DNA of 64,000 bases, taken from assembly GCA_963830165.1 (NCBI GenBank), contig CAWHKZ010000006.1:62001-126000 (forward strand), given 5' to 3'. The DNA is from Bog-756 sp963830165 (lineage in GTDB: Bacteria; Actinomycetota; Acidimicrobiia; Acidimicrobiales; RAAP-2). Every line of letters starts with the position of its first letter. The first letter of the stretch is position 1. Both the position numbers and the translations under genes were made by a program. The notes under the pieces were generated by a model. That model saw only the letters and a program-made list of their open reading frames with translations. It did not search any database and was not told the origin of the DNA. Shown one piece after another: positions 7,063-15,596 of the stretch.

Positions 7063-9391
7063 CTACGACGGACGGACGGCCTGCCCGAGTGCACCTGGCG
7101 AGTCGGCATCAGTGGCCAATCGCGTCGCGTGGCCCATCAGCGCTTCGATCATGCCCGGCTCGACGGGCTTCGAGAACATGAAGCCCTGGCCGGACTGGCA
7201 GTTGTTCTCGCGCAGACACGCCAGCTGCGCTTCGTCCTCGATGCCCTCGGCGAGCGTGACGAGTCCCGAACGCGCGTCCCAACTCCACCATCGTCCGGAT
7301 GAGGGTGAGCGAGTCCTCCGAGCCGTCCATCGCGGAGACGAACGAGCGGTCGATCTTCAGCACGTCGACGGGGAACTGTCGCAGGTAGGCCAGAGAGGAA
7401 TAGCCGGTCCCGAAGTCGTCGATTGCGATCTTGACCCCCAGCTCCTTCAGCTGCACCAACCTTGACACGGTGGATTCGGCATCCTTCATCAGTGACGTCT
7501 CCGTCACCTCGATGACCAATGCCTGCGGTTCGAGCTGGTTCACCGCCAGGGCCCGTTCGACATCCCCTACGAGCGAGTCGCATTCCAGCTGGCGCATCGA
7601 CACGTTGACCGACATGGTCGCAAGGTACCCGCGGTCGCGCCACTGACCGGCCTGCGCACATGCGGTCTCCAGCACCCAGCGCCCGACCTCCACGATATGG
7701 CCGCTGTCTTCGAGTATGGGAATGAAGTCGTTGGGGGCGATCACACCGCGGGTCGGATGCTGCCAGCGGAGCAACGCCTCCACCCCTCGGACGTCCGTGC
7801 TGTGGAGGTCGACGATCGGCTGGTAGAGCAGGAAGAACTCATTGTGGGCGAGGGCGGATTCGATGTCCGTTCTGAGCTCCAACTTCCCGGCGAGCGCCTC
7901 CTGCATCGCCGGCTCGAACAGCACCGACTGGTCACGCCCGGCCGCCTTGCAGCGGTAGAGGGCGATGTCCGCGTCACGCAGCAGCTCCTGGGCGGACTCG
8001 CGTTCGCCCGTGGCCACGCCGATGCTTGCCGTGACGCTCACCTGGACCCCGCCGAAGCCGTCGATGAGGAAGGGCTCCTTCAGGACCTCGCGGATCCGAC
8101 CTGCGAGGTCCTGGGGCCCGTCGGCGAGCGAGAGGCCCTCGGCGAGGATGACGAACTCGTCACCGCCGAGGCGACCCACGGTGTCGCTCGATCGGAGGAT
8201 CGACTCGAGCCGCTGACCTACGGCTTGCAACAGCTTGTCGCCGGCTTCGTGGCCCAGCGAGTCGTTGGCGTCCTTGAAGTTGTCCAGGTCGATGAAGAAC
8301 GCGGCGATCGGGTCGAAGGTCCGTCGCGACCGGGCGATCATCTGCTCTGCCCGATCGAGGATGAGCTGGCGATTGGCGAGTCCGGTCAGAGGGTCGTGCA
8401 GGGCGCGGTGGGCGAGCAGCGCCTCGAACTCCTTGCGTTCGGTGATGTCGCGGAGATGGGCGACATAGCCGGCGATCGACGGCCGGTTCAGTTGATTCGT
8501 CACCACGGCCTCGACCTCGCACCAGCTGCCGTCCGCCCGGGCCATGCGGAACTGCAGTGACACCGCCCCCGGCGGGGCCTGCAGCTCGGCGGTGAGCCGG
8601 GTGGCGACTCGATCCCGATCATCCGGGTGGACCAGGTCGGTGGCGATCCTGCCCAGGAGCTCGATCGGCGGGTACCCGAGCAGTACGGCACTGGCGGGAC
8701 TCACGTACGTGCAGTTCCCGCCGCTGCCGATCACCATCGTCATGTCCGACGAGTCCTGGATCAGTGAGCGGAAGCGATCCTCGCTGAGACCCATCTGTCG
8801 CTCCGCGGCCTCCTTCTTTCGCATGGTGACGCCCGCCATCCAGATGACGAAGACCAGTACGAAGGCACCCATGATGGCCAGGGCGTTGCCTTGTCCAGCA
8901 GTGAGCTCACTGGGCATCACGCCCTCGGCGATGAGGAACTGGCCGGCCCCGATGCCGACCAGGCTCCACAGTGCTGCGATTCCCCACGACCTCGAGCCGT
9001 CGTTCGAGATGTTCTCCAACGCCGTAAAGGCAAAAGCACCCCACAGCACCGGGCCCCACCCGGTGAAATAGATCACCGCCGTCACGGCGGCGGCGTGCGA
9101 CGCAATACGTACGTGAGTGGTCACCAACGATGGATGGGCCTGATTCAGCGCCTCCGCTCCGAGCGACGAGAGCGGCACCGCGATGAAGATCCCGACCCAG
9201 ACCCAGACGGGCTCCCGTGTGACTGCGCCGAAGTGCATGAGGAGCAGGATTGCCACCAGCGCACACGGGGCGATGAGATAGGCAAGGTAGGTGGGAGCCT
9301 TGGCCTCGAAGGTCGCATGTTCCGACGGGCCCGAGGCGTCCTGGCCCTCGTGTCGCCGTTGGTCAATTCTGTTGGCGATCGTTCCGCCCAT
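7063..9391 (-). CDS. PAS-GGDEF-EAL cyclic-di-GMP protein with a one-base frameshift in EAL
   Basis: The N-terminal 180 residues hold about five to six membrane helices. A PAS domain follows (about 205-325, ending in DITERKEFEALLAHRALHDPLTGLANR). The GGDEF domain has the intact active site RLGGDEF and LFxxCKAAGRDQ-type end, and the EAL domain has GVEALLRW, SVNVSMRQ and IAIDDFGTGYSSL. It should make and/or break c-di-GMP at the membrane. As read, the ORF stops at 7109 after switching to a nonsense tail. An extra base in the CCC run at 7265-7267 causes this: without it the frame reads LVTLAEGIEDEAQL and then CQSGQGFMFSKP, the normal EAL ending, and stops at 7063. The lost segment includes the conserved Glu of LAEGIE, so phosphodiesterase activity would fail if the indel is real. 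Confidence 0.85.
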
Positions 9392-9542
9392 ATCCGCTCA
9401 ACCTTGTCGATCCCCCCAGAATCTCTGGTAGGTCAGTTATCGCCACCTGGGCAGACGAACTTGAGGTGGACGCCTGCGCTGACCGCCTCAGGAGGGTCGT
9501 GATCTCGAGATCGCGCAGGGTCTTCGCACCGCTGCTGGAGCG

Positions 9543-9920
9543 TCAGGCGGCGAGTCCGATGACCAGCCCGAGGGCGGCGGCGCCCAGCCCGACCGCGACA
9601 CTCACCACGATGTAGCCGGCGGCTTCCAGGAACGCACCCTCCTCCAACAGCCGGATCGACTCGAACGTGAATGTCGAGAACGTCGTGTAGGCACCGCAGA
9701 ATCCCGTGGCCAGGAACGCCGTGGGCAGGTCTGGCAAGTGGTGGCTGAGGGCGAGCCCGGTGAGGAGTCCGAGCAGCACCGACCCGGTCATGTTGATGGC
9801 GAACGTGCCCCACGGGAGAACCGAACTGACACGCCGGCTGACCATCCGATCGACGAGGTACCGCGATGGAGCGCCGACGAAGCCGCCCACGGCGACGGCG
9901 AGGAACAGCAGGAGTCGCAT
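9543..9920 (-). CDS. crcB: Fluoride channel CrcB/Fluc
   Basis: This 125-residue, four-helix protein exports fluoride as a dual-topology dimer. Family motifs are GGFVGAPSRY (residues 12-21), WGTFAINMTGS (37-47, carrying the pore Asn) and GFCGAYTTFSTF (about 73-84, with the Phe box and the central Na+ site). It is the last gene of the riboswitch-controlled set, 27 bp after the DUF190 gene. The second crcB in the set suggests the two subunits form a heterodimeric channel. Confidence 0.93.
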   Translation of the reverse strand: MRLLLFLAVAVGGFVGAPSRYLVDRMVSRRVSSVLPWGTFAINMTGSVLLGLLTGLALSHHLPDLPTAFLATGFCGAYTTFSTFTFESIRLLEEGAFLEAAGYIVVSVAVGLGAAALGLVIGLAA

Positions 9921-9947
9921 CGGTCAGACCAGCGTCTCGTCCACCGG

Positions 9948-10289
9948 TCAGAAGTCGATCACGTCGACCGGGTCGAGCAGGTAACAGGCACCCTCGAGGA
10001 GCTCGTCGACGCTCTCGATGAAGGCGTCGATGCGCTCGGGCGTGTCGATGATGACCAGGTTCTGCGGGGCGTCCTTGGCGAACAGCTGGGTCCGGTGCAG
10101 CTTTCCCGAGGTGCCGTAGCCCTCGACGGCCTCGAAGAGGATTGCGCCGACGAGGCCCGCCCCGCGGGACCTCTCCATGAGCGCGACCGACAGCGAGTGG
10201 TGGCGCGTGTGGTCCCGAGCGCTCAGCAGGATGGTCAGCCGCACGGCCGGATGGCTCGCCATGGGGCGGTCGGGTCCGGTCCGTATCAC
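9948..10289 (-). CDS. DUF190 (PII-like) protein in the fluoride operon
   Basis: The 113-residue DUF190 domain protein has VRLTILLSARDHTRHHSLSVALMERSRGAGLVGAILFEAVEGYG, the usual ferredoxin-like strand-helix pattern with the conserved AxxxxGxxGxT/ILxxxEGYG region, then PQNLVIIDTPERIDAFI. DUF190 proteins resemble PII trimers and often accompany crcB, probably as a regulator or accessory of fluoride export. The GTG start overlaps the TGA of crcB upstream by 4 bp (GTGA), so translation is coupled. A second DUF190 gene lies divergently at 11013. Confidence 0.88.
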   Translation of the reverse strand: MIRTGPDRPMASHPAVRLTILLSARDHTRHHSLSVALMERSRGAGLVGAILFEAVEGYGTSGKLHRTQLFAKDAPQNLVIIDTPERIDAFIESVDELLEGACYLLDPVDVIDF

Positions 10290-10804
10290 GGACCTCTCCT
10301 GAGTCGTCGTTCGAGTTGCAACAAGCCATGCACGCCGGTCATCCCGGCCCAGCACGCCGAGAGGCCGGCAACGACCGTGGCCACCACGTAGACGACGGCC
10401 GTCTCGGGATGTCCGGCTCGCACGAGGACGACGGCATCGACTTCGAAGTTCGAGAACGTGGTGTAGGCCCCGATGATTCCCGTGCCCAGTACGGGCCGTG
10501 TCAGGCCGGAACGGGGGAATCGGTCGACGAGCAGGACGAGAAGGAGTCCAAGGACCGCGCTGCCGGTGATGTTGACGAGGAAGGTGCTCCACGGGAACCC
10601 CCCGGAGCCCGTCGGCACGGCGAGTGACACCGCATAACGGGCCACCGCTCCGAAGACGCCACCGATACCCACGGCGAGCACGATCGTCTTCTGGGAGTGC
10701 CGAACCGCCGGTCGTTCGGTGGCGGCGGCTGCACGGCCATCCGGCCCCGTGTCGTCGTCGGGTCCGAGCGGGAACTCGTCATTCTGGTCTTCGGTCGAGG
10801 ACAC
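10286..10804 (-). CDS. crcB: Fluoride channel CrcB/Fluc with an acidic N-terminal extension
   Basis: This is a 172-residue Fluc subunit. About 40 hydrophilic residues (rich in Asp/Glu, then Arg) precede the core. The core has GGVFGAVARYAVS, WSTFLVNITGS and GIIGAYTTFSNFEVDAV, the normal CrcB signatures. The GTG start follows GGAGGC. It is the first gene after the fluoride riboswitch and overlaps the DUF190 gene. The two crcB copies differ and probably pair. The N-terminal extension is not part of the channel family. Confidence 0.93.
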   Translation of the reverse strand: MSSTEDQNDEFPLGPDDDTGPDGRAAAATERPAVRHSQKTIVLAVGIGGVFGAVARYAVSLAVPTGSGGFPWSTFLVNITGSAVLGLLLVLLVDRFPRSGLTRPVLGTGIIGAYTTFSNFEVDAVVLVRAGHPETAVVYVVATVVAGLSACWAGMTGVHGLLQLERRLRRGP

Positions 10805-10848
10805 GCACGCCTCCTTCCATGCGGCCCACAGACGTGGGCGTGGTCACG

Positions 10849-10896
10849 GTAGGAGTCATCAACCTCTGGGGCGGTTCCGGCGAACTCCATCGCCAA
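10849..10896 (-). promoter_or_regulatory. Fluoride riboswitch (crcB motif)
   Basis: Read on the minus strand, GGCGATGGAGTTCGCC is followed by an AACCGCCCC...AGGTTGATG region and GACTCCTAC. This is the crcB-motif aptamer: the conserved GGCGATGG 5' end forms the pseudoknot with the first hairpin loop and the GACTCCTAC end closes it. It lies 45-90 nt before the crcB GTG start in the 5' leader. In this class fluoride binding stabilises the aptamer and turns expression on. Confidence 0.93.
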
Positions 10897-11012
10897 CCCA
10901 CATCGTAGCGAGAGGGTGCGAACGTCCTGCAGGGAGCCCTCCGGTCGCCATCGTGGGCCGCGATGGGGCGGCGGTAGAGTGAACACAGGGCACGGTTCGG
11001 GGGAGGTGGACG

Positions 11013-11378
11013 ATGCGAGTCGACCAGGAGGCCGTGAGGCTGTTCGTGTTCCTCACGGACGAGGACCACTGTGGCCACCGGAGGCTTCACAACGTCCTGT
11101 TGGAACGGGCCCGGGACAGCGGCATCGCCGGCGGTACGTTGTGGCGCGGTCTCGAAGGGTACGGGCGGTCGGGGGTGGTGCGCAGCAACCGGTTCGTGGA
11201 CTCGACGCTCGGGCTGCCCCTCGCCCTCGAGTTCATCGACTCCGAGGAGAAGATCGAGTCGTTCCTGCCGGTGCTGGCCGAGCTGGCACCAGGTTCCCTT
11301 GTCACCCGGGAGACGGTGCACATGAGCCGCGCCCGACCCGGTGACCCGGGCACGGGAGTCGACGACCCGCCGAGTTGA
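11013..11378 (+). CDS. DUF190 (PII-like) protein, divergent from the crcB operon
   Basis: The 121-residue protein has the DUF190 pattern: LFVFLTDEDHCGHRRLHNVLLERARDSGIAGGTLWRGLEGYGRSG, then LPLALEFIDSEEKIESFLPVLAELAP and a final basic/acidic tail. The family is thought to sense small ligands like PII. GGGGGAGG precedes ATG 11013 and TAGAGT at 10975-10980 is a plausible -10. The arrangement (DUF190, riboswitch, crcB, DUF190, crcB) argues that both DUF190 proteins serve fluoride export. I see no riboswitch in front of this copy. Confidence 0.85.
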   Translation: MRVDQEAVRLFVFLTDEDHCGHRRLHNVLLERARDSGIAGGTLWRGLEGYGRSGVVRSNRFVDSTLGLPLALEFIDSEEKIESFLPVLAELAPGSLVTRETVHMSRARPGDPGTGVDDPPS

Positions 11379-11553
11379 CACCATGCCGAGGTCGGACGGG
11401 GCGGTAGGTCCGCCATTCGGTCATCCGACCGGACCTCATCCAGGCTTACGCAGCCGGACAGCCCCGAACGTGACCAGGTCCAGCGACGCATCCCGGTCAG
11501 AGCCTCACGCCCCGGGGCCGTCCTGCTTCAGGAGCATCCCTTCGGGTCAGTCG

Positions 11554-11559
11554 TAGACT
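11554..11559 (+). promoter_or_regulatory. -10 box of a leaderless gene
   Basis: TAGACT is followed by 6 nt and then GTG 11566. The spacing predicts transcription from the start codon itself. Confidence 0.45.
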
Positions 11560-11565
11560 TGAGGT

Positions 11566-11853
11566 GTGCAGATCACAGCAACGCCGGATCTCCTGGCCTA
11601 CGTCCAGGATCACGGAGGATCGCTCTTCGTGCGGAGCCAGCGCGTGCACCTCTCCCGGGGTATCTCCTTCCTCCGGGCCAGCGTCCGGGAACCTCGATCG
11701 CTCGCCGGATACGAAGTGTTCGTCGTGGAGGGGGTCCTGGTGATGACCCACTTTCCGGCGCGGACGCGTCCCCATGAACTGCATCTGTCCATGAAGGGTC
11801 GCCGGAGGTCGCATCCGGTCGTCTCCTGGGACGGTTGTGCCTACGTGATCTGA
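11566..11853 (+). CDS. Hypothetical 95-residue protein
   Basis: No family is recognised. The sequence (VQITATPDLLAYVQDHGGSLFV...) is mixed alpha/beta without membrane segments or cysteine clusters apart from one Cys near the end, and is basic around MKGRRRSH. GTG 11566 is chosen because a TANNNT box ends 6 nt before it. The gene ends 52 bp before the convergent nhaA stop. A second GTG two bases upstream is out of frame. Confidence 0.6.
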   Translation: MQITATPDLLAYVQDHGGSLFVRSQRVHLSRGISFLRASVREPRSLAGYEVFVVEGVLVMTHFPARTRPHELHLSMKGRRRSHPVVSWDGCAYVI

Positions 11854-11905
11854 GGATGGTCGGGCATCCGTCGTTCCGGCCCGAAGCTGTAATCGGAAGC
11901 GCCGA

Positions 11906-13792
11906 CTACGTGGCGCGTCCGACGTCCGCCTGTGCCCGAGCGGTCCTGACCGCGAGGCCGAGTGTCGCGAGGTCGTACGCTCCCGGCTGGCGCTGACCGT
12001 TGACGAAGAAGCTCGGCGTGCCCGCGACGCCGCTCACGTCGGCGCTCTCGACGTCCGACTCGACGTGCTCAGCCCATCGGTGGCTGCGTATGTCCTGGGT
12101 GAATGCCTCCACGTCCAGTCCGAGCCCTTCCGCGTACTGGACCAGGTCGTCGGGGGTCAGCTCGTCCTGGTGATCGAGCAGCACGTCGTGCATCGGCCAG
12201 AAGGCTCCCTGCGCAGCGGCCGCCTCGGCTGCCTCGGCCGCCAGTTGGGCCTGCGGGTGCACGTCGGTGAGAGGCAGATGGCGCCACACGTAACGCAGGT
12301 CACCGAAGTCGGCCAGCAGCTCCCGGATGACTGGTTCCGCCCGCCCGCAGTACGGGCACTCGAAGTCGCCGTACTCGACGAGGGTCACGTCGGCGTCCGC
12401 CGGCCCGCGGATGTGGTCCCGCGCAGCATCGACGGGATCGGCGAGGTCCACGATCACCGGGGACCGGCCGAGGAGCGCCCGGGTGCGGCGGAGCGAGGGC
12501 AGGCGCCCCGCGATCTGGAACACGGACCACGTCAGCAGTGCCGCCCCCACCGAAGCGGTGAGCACACCGAGCGTCGCCTCCTCCAACTCGACTCCGGTGA
12601 ACGCGACCGAGGCGACGAGGAGCGAGACGGTGAAGCCCATGCCGGCGAGGGTGCCGCCGCCCAGGGCGGCCACCCATCCGACCGGCGGACGGAGCCGACC
12701 TCCCGTGATCGCGCTGACGAGGGCGGAGACGGCCATGATCCCGATCGGCTTGCCGACGACGTAGCCGATGGCGATCCCGAGCGTGATGGGCGAGGTGTAG
12801 GCCCGGGCGAGGAATCCGGCATCGATGGCAATGCCGGCATTGGCCAGGCCGAACAGCGGGACGATCAGGTAGCTCGTCCATGGATGCCACAGCTGCTGCA
12901 GGCGGTCGTTGGGGGAGACCGCGGTTCGTACGCCGGCGCTGAGCTGTCCCGCCATCCGGGCGGTCGGTTGTTCCCGAAAGCCCCGGAAGAGATCCGACGT
13001 CCGCTCCAGGTCGGCGCGGGCCGGCGGAGCGGCGTAGGCGATCAGGCCCGCCGCAAGTCCCACGACCACGGGATCGACACCGGACTCGACCAGTGCGACC
13101 CAGCCGGCGGCGGCCAGAGCGAAGTACACCAGTCCGTAGTGCATCCGGAGGGACGCGGCCACGGCGGCGATGGCCATCAGCACGACTGCGATCAGGAGCG
13201 GAGCGACCGTCAGGTGGTGGGTGTAGACCGTGGCGATCACCACGAGGCCCACGATGTCGTCGACGACGGTGAGCGTGAGGATGAAGCCCCGCAGTCGATC
13301 GGGAGCGTGTCTGCCGAGCAGAGCCAGCAGGCCGAGGGCGAAGGCGGTATCCGTCGACATCGCCACGCCCCAACCGTGTGCCGAGGTCCTACCGGCGTTG
13401 ATCGCCAGGTAGAGCCCGACCGCGCCCACCATCCCGCCGAGCCCCGCCAGCACGGGAAGGACGATACGGGGACGCTCCCGGAACTCTCCGATGTCGAACT
13501 CCCGGCGTGCCTCGAGCCCGACGACAAGGAAGAAGAAGCTCATGAGACCGCTATTGATCCAGTCCCGCAGATCGAGGGACAGCGTGGCCTGACCGAGGTG
13601 TATCGACAGGCGGGTCTCCCACACCCGCACGTAGGAGGACATGTCGACGTTCGCCCACATCAGTGCGCTCACGGCAGACCCGAGGAGAAGGGCAGAACTC
13701 GCCGTCTCCGTCCGCAGGAATCGGCGGAGCGCGTTGTCGTGGTGCAACCACGCCGTGCGAGTGGAATTCTCGGAGGGATCGACGATGGCCAT
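11906..13792 (-). CDS. nhaA: Na+/H+ antiporter NhaA fused to a DsbA-like thioredoxin domain
   Basis: This is a 628-residue fusion. Residues about 15-400 are NhaA: SGLMSFFFLVVGLEARREF, MSTDTAFALGLLALLG, LTLTVVDDIVGLVVIA (the ion-binding Asp pair) and GMGFTVSLLVASVAF. Residues about 445-625 form a DsbA/thioredoxin-4 domain with active site CPYC near 479-482, HLPLTDVHP and the cis-Pro region GVAGTPSFFVNG. NhaA exchanges Na+ for H+ across the membrane. The thioredoxin part probably faces outside and handles protein disulfides or redox control. This fusion is known in Actinobacteria. ATG 13792 is preferred over a TTG three codons upstream. It sits next to the fluoride module but has no riboswitch. 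Confidence 0.92.
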   Translation of the reverse strand: MAIVDPSENSTRTAWLHHDNALRRFLRTETASSALLLGSAVSALMWANVDMSSYVRVWETRLSIHLGQATLSLDLRDWINSGLMSFFFLVVGLEARREFDIGEFRERPRIVLPVLAGLGGMVGAVGLYLAINAGRTSAHGWGVAMSTDTAFALGLLALLGRHAPDRLRGFILTLTVVDDIVGLVVIATVYTHHLTVAPLLIAVVLMAIAAVAASLRMHYGLVYFALAAAGWVALVESGVDPVVVGLAAGLIAYAAPPARADLERTSDLFRGFREQPTARMAGQLSAGVRTAVSPNDRLQQLWHPWTSYLIVPLFGLANAGIAIDAGFLARAYTSPITLGIAIGYVVGKPIGIMAVSALVSAITGGRLRPPVGWVAALGGGTLAGMGFTVSLLVASVAFTGVELEEATLGVLTASVGAALLTWSVFQIAGRLPSLRRTRALLGRSPVIVDLADPVDAARDHIRGPADADVTLVEYGDFECPYCGRAEPVIRELLADFGDLRYVWRHLPLTDVHPQAQLAAEAAEAAAAQGAFWPMHDVLLDHQDELTPDDLVQYAEGLGLDVEAFTQDIRSHRWAEHVESDVESADVSGVAGTPSFFVNGQRQPGAYDLATLGLAVRTARAQADVGRAT

Positions 13793-13867
13793 ACGGCTCA
13801 ACGAGAGCTTATCTGGACGCCGCCACCGGGCTGGCCGCCGGACCGGGTGCCCATCGTCGTCGGGTGG

Positions 13868-15427
13868 TCAGCCCCGGGCCCCCGCCTGCACCGACCGGCT
13901 CCCCACCGCGGCGGCCACGAGCAGGGCCCCGCCCAGGGCCAGCAGCGCCCAACCGACGGAACCGTGACCGTTCGACCACAGATCGGCGCTGGCGATCCCG
14001 ATGCCGTGATCCAGGATGGTCAGGTACCCCGAGATCGGCGAGTAGCGGAGGCTGAAGTCGATCGCATTCGCCTGGGCGGCGGCGGAATCGAGTCCATGGA
14101 TGCCCAGCCGGGCGCGCGAGGCCGGGTCTGCGACGATGCCCAACCACTCTCCGAGTGGCAGCCGCACGGACAGGACGTTCACGAAGGCTCCCCAGAGTGC
14201 CAGCAGGACCGCGCCGGCCCGCACGACGACGCCGACCGGTCGCCTGCCTTCGGTCGCACGGAGCACCGGCACGATGGTCAGGGACAGCACGGCCACCGAC
14301 GGCAGGAGGAACCGGGGACCCCACACGGCGCCGGCGTCCCACACGCCCCATTTGGCGAAGAAGAGGATGCGCGGGACCACTGCCAGCGTGGCCACGACCG
14401 CCAGCGGTCGGTCGCGGAGTTCGGGGGCCACCACCAGGAGCACCAGGCCGACCACGCCGAGCAGCGTCATCGGATTGAAGACGAACAGGCCCTTGCCCGG
14501 GCTCAGCAGGAGGCCGCGCAGGCCGTGGGCGAGCGGCGTGCTGAAGCCACCTCCGGGACCGTAGGAACTCACGAACGCCTTGCCGTAGCGAATCTCGTTG
14601 TACCAGACCAGGAGCCCGATGCTGACGGCCATGGGGCCGCCGGCCAACGCCAGCGACCGTGGAGACCGAAGCGCCGCCCACGGTACGAACAGCGGGGCGG
14701 CGGCGAGCATGATCCACACCGTGAACAGCGAATCCGACCGGAACTGCAGCGCGACAGCCGCCGCCAGTCCGATCCACATCGGTGCCCACTGGTGCCCCTG
14801 GCGCCAACGGATCATCCCGTACACGATGACGAGCACGCACAGCGACACCGCCGGCTCGCTGAACAGCTCCACCGTGTACCACACCGCCATCGACAGCAGT
14901 CCGAACGACAGTGCTGCCACGACGGCGTGCACCGCCCGCCATCGGAGTGCCCGGCAGATCGCGTAGATCAGGGCAACGCAGCACGCCGTGAGAAGAGGTG
15001 CCACCAGCGACACGATGACGGGGAAGTGCCCCGTCCACTTGGAGAGCACGTAGGCCGGGACGGCGAGGATGCTGACTCCGATGCCGTAGGGCGCATACGG
15101 CGTGCTCACCGGGCCGAGGCTCCACCCGCTCCCGACCGTCGTCAGGGACGCGTGGTTCACCAGGTTCTCGGTGACGCTGAGCATGGACTTGGTGTCGTAG
15201 GCCTCGATCTTCCCCCGGAGCACCGCCAGATAGACGACGAGCACGCCCGTGAACAGGAGGCACCCGATCCGCCGGTCCGACCAGGCCGGGCCGGGCGGTC
15301 CCTCCGTCGCCAGCGTCGATCGGTGTACGGACCTCCGGCTCACCACCCTCGCGGCCGGTACCTCCGCCGGCACCGTCCGATCGGGCGTCACGGTCGTATC
15401 CGTTCCGGGTGCGGGTCCGTCAGGCAT
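13868..15427 (-). CDS. Multi-pass membrane protein, GT-C glycosyltransferase-like
   Basis: The 519-residue protein has a Pro/Arg-rich N-terminal tail of about 45 residues and then roughly ten to twelve hydrophobic segments. The first outside loop carries AYDTKSMLSVTENLVNHASL, the acidic site expected of lipid-linked-sugar transferases of the GT-C fold, and there is the conserved-looking loop WYNEIRYGKAFVSSYGPGGGFSTPLAHGLRGLLLSPGKGLFVFNP. Relatives are annotated as mannosyl- or arabinosyl-type transferases or simply as membrane proteins; the donor and acceptor cannot be read here. ATG 15427 is used; a GTG at 15448 in the same frame is possible. Confidence 0.65.
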   Translation of the reverse strand: MPDGPAPGTDTTVTPDRTVPAEVPAARVVSRRSVHRSTLATEGPPGPAWSDRRIGCLLFTGVLVVYLAVLRGKIEAYDTKSMLSVTENLVNHASLTTVGSGWSLGPVSTPYAPYGIGVSILAVPAYVLSKWTGHFPVIVSLVAPLLTACCVALIYAICRALRWRAVHAVVAALSFGLLSMAVWYTVELFSEPAVSLCVLVIVYGMIRWRQGHQWAPMWIGLAAAVALQFRSDSLFTVWIMLAAAPLFVPWAALRSPRSLALAGGPMAVSIGLLVWYNEIRYGKAFVSSYGPGGGFSTPLAHGLRGLLLSPGKGLFVFNPMTLLGVVGLVLLVVAPELRDRPLAVVATLAVVPRILFFAKWGVWDAGAVWGPRFLLPSVAVLSLTIVPVLRATEGRRPVGVVVRAGAVLLALWGAFVNVLSVRLPLGEWLGIVADPASRARLGIHGLDSAAAQANAIDFSLRYSPISGYLTILDHGIGIASADLWSNGHGSVGWALLALGGALLVAAAVGSRSVQAGARG

Positions 15428-15596
15428 CGACGCCACGTCCGCCGGCACGCCTGGGCCGCCCGCCCCATCGCCTCCCGTTCGCCGGTATCACGGTCGGATA
15501 TCCGATTCTCACCGACGTTGCACCGCAGGCGAGACGGCTACCCATCGGAGCGGTCCAGGCTGGATGTCACCGACGGCCCCGACGTCGGGGCAGACC

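Noticed and set aside
6420..7109. A 229-residue minus-strand ORF opposite the SRPBCC gene
   Set aside because: Mostly antisense to a recognisable SRPBCC protein and Arg/Gly-rich.
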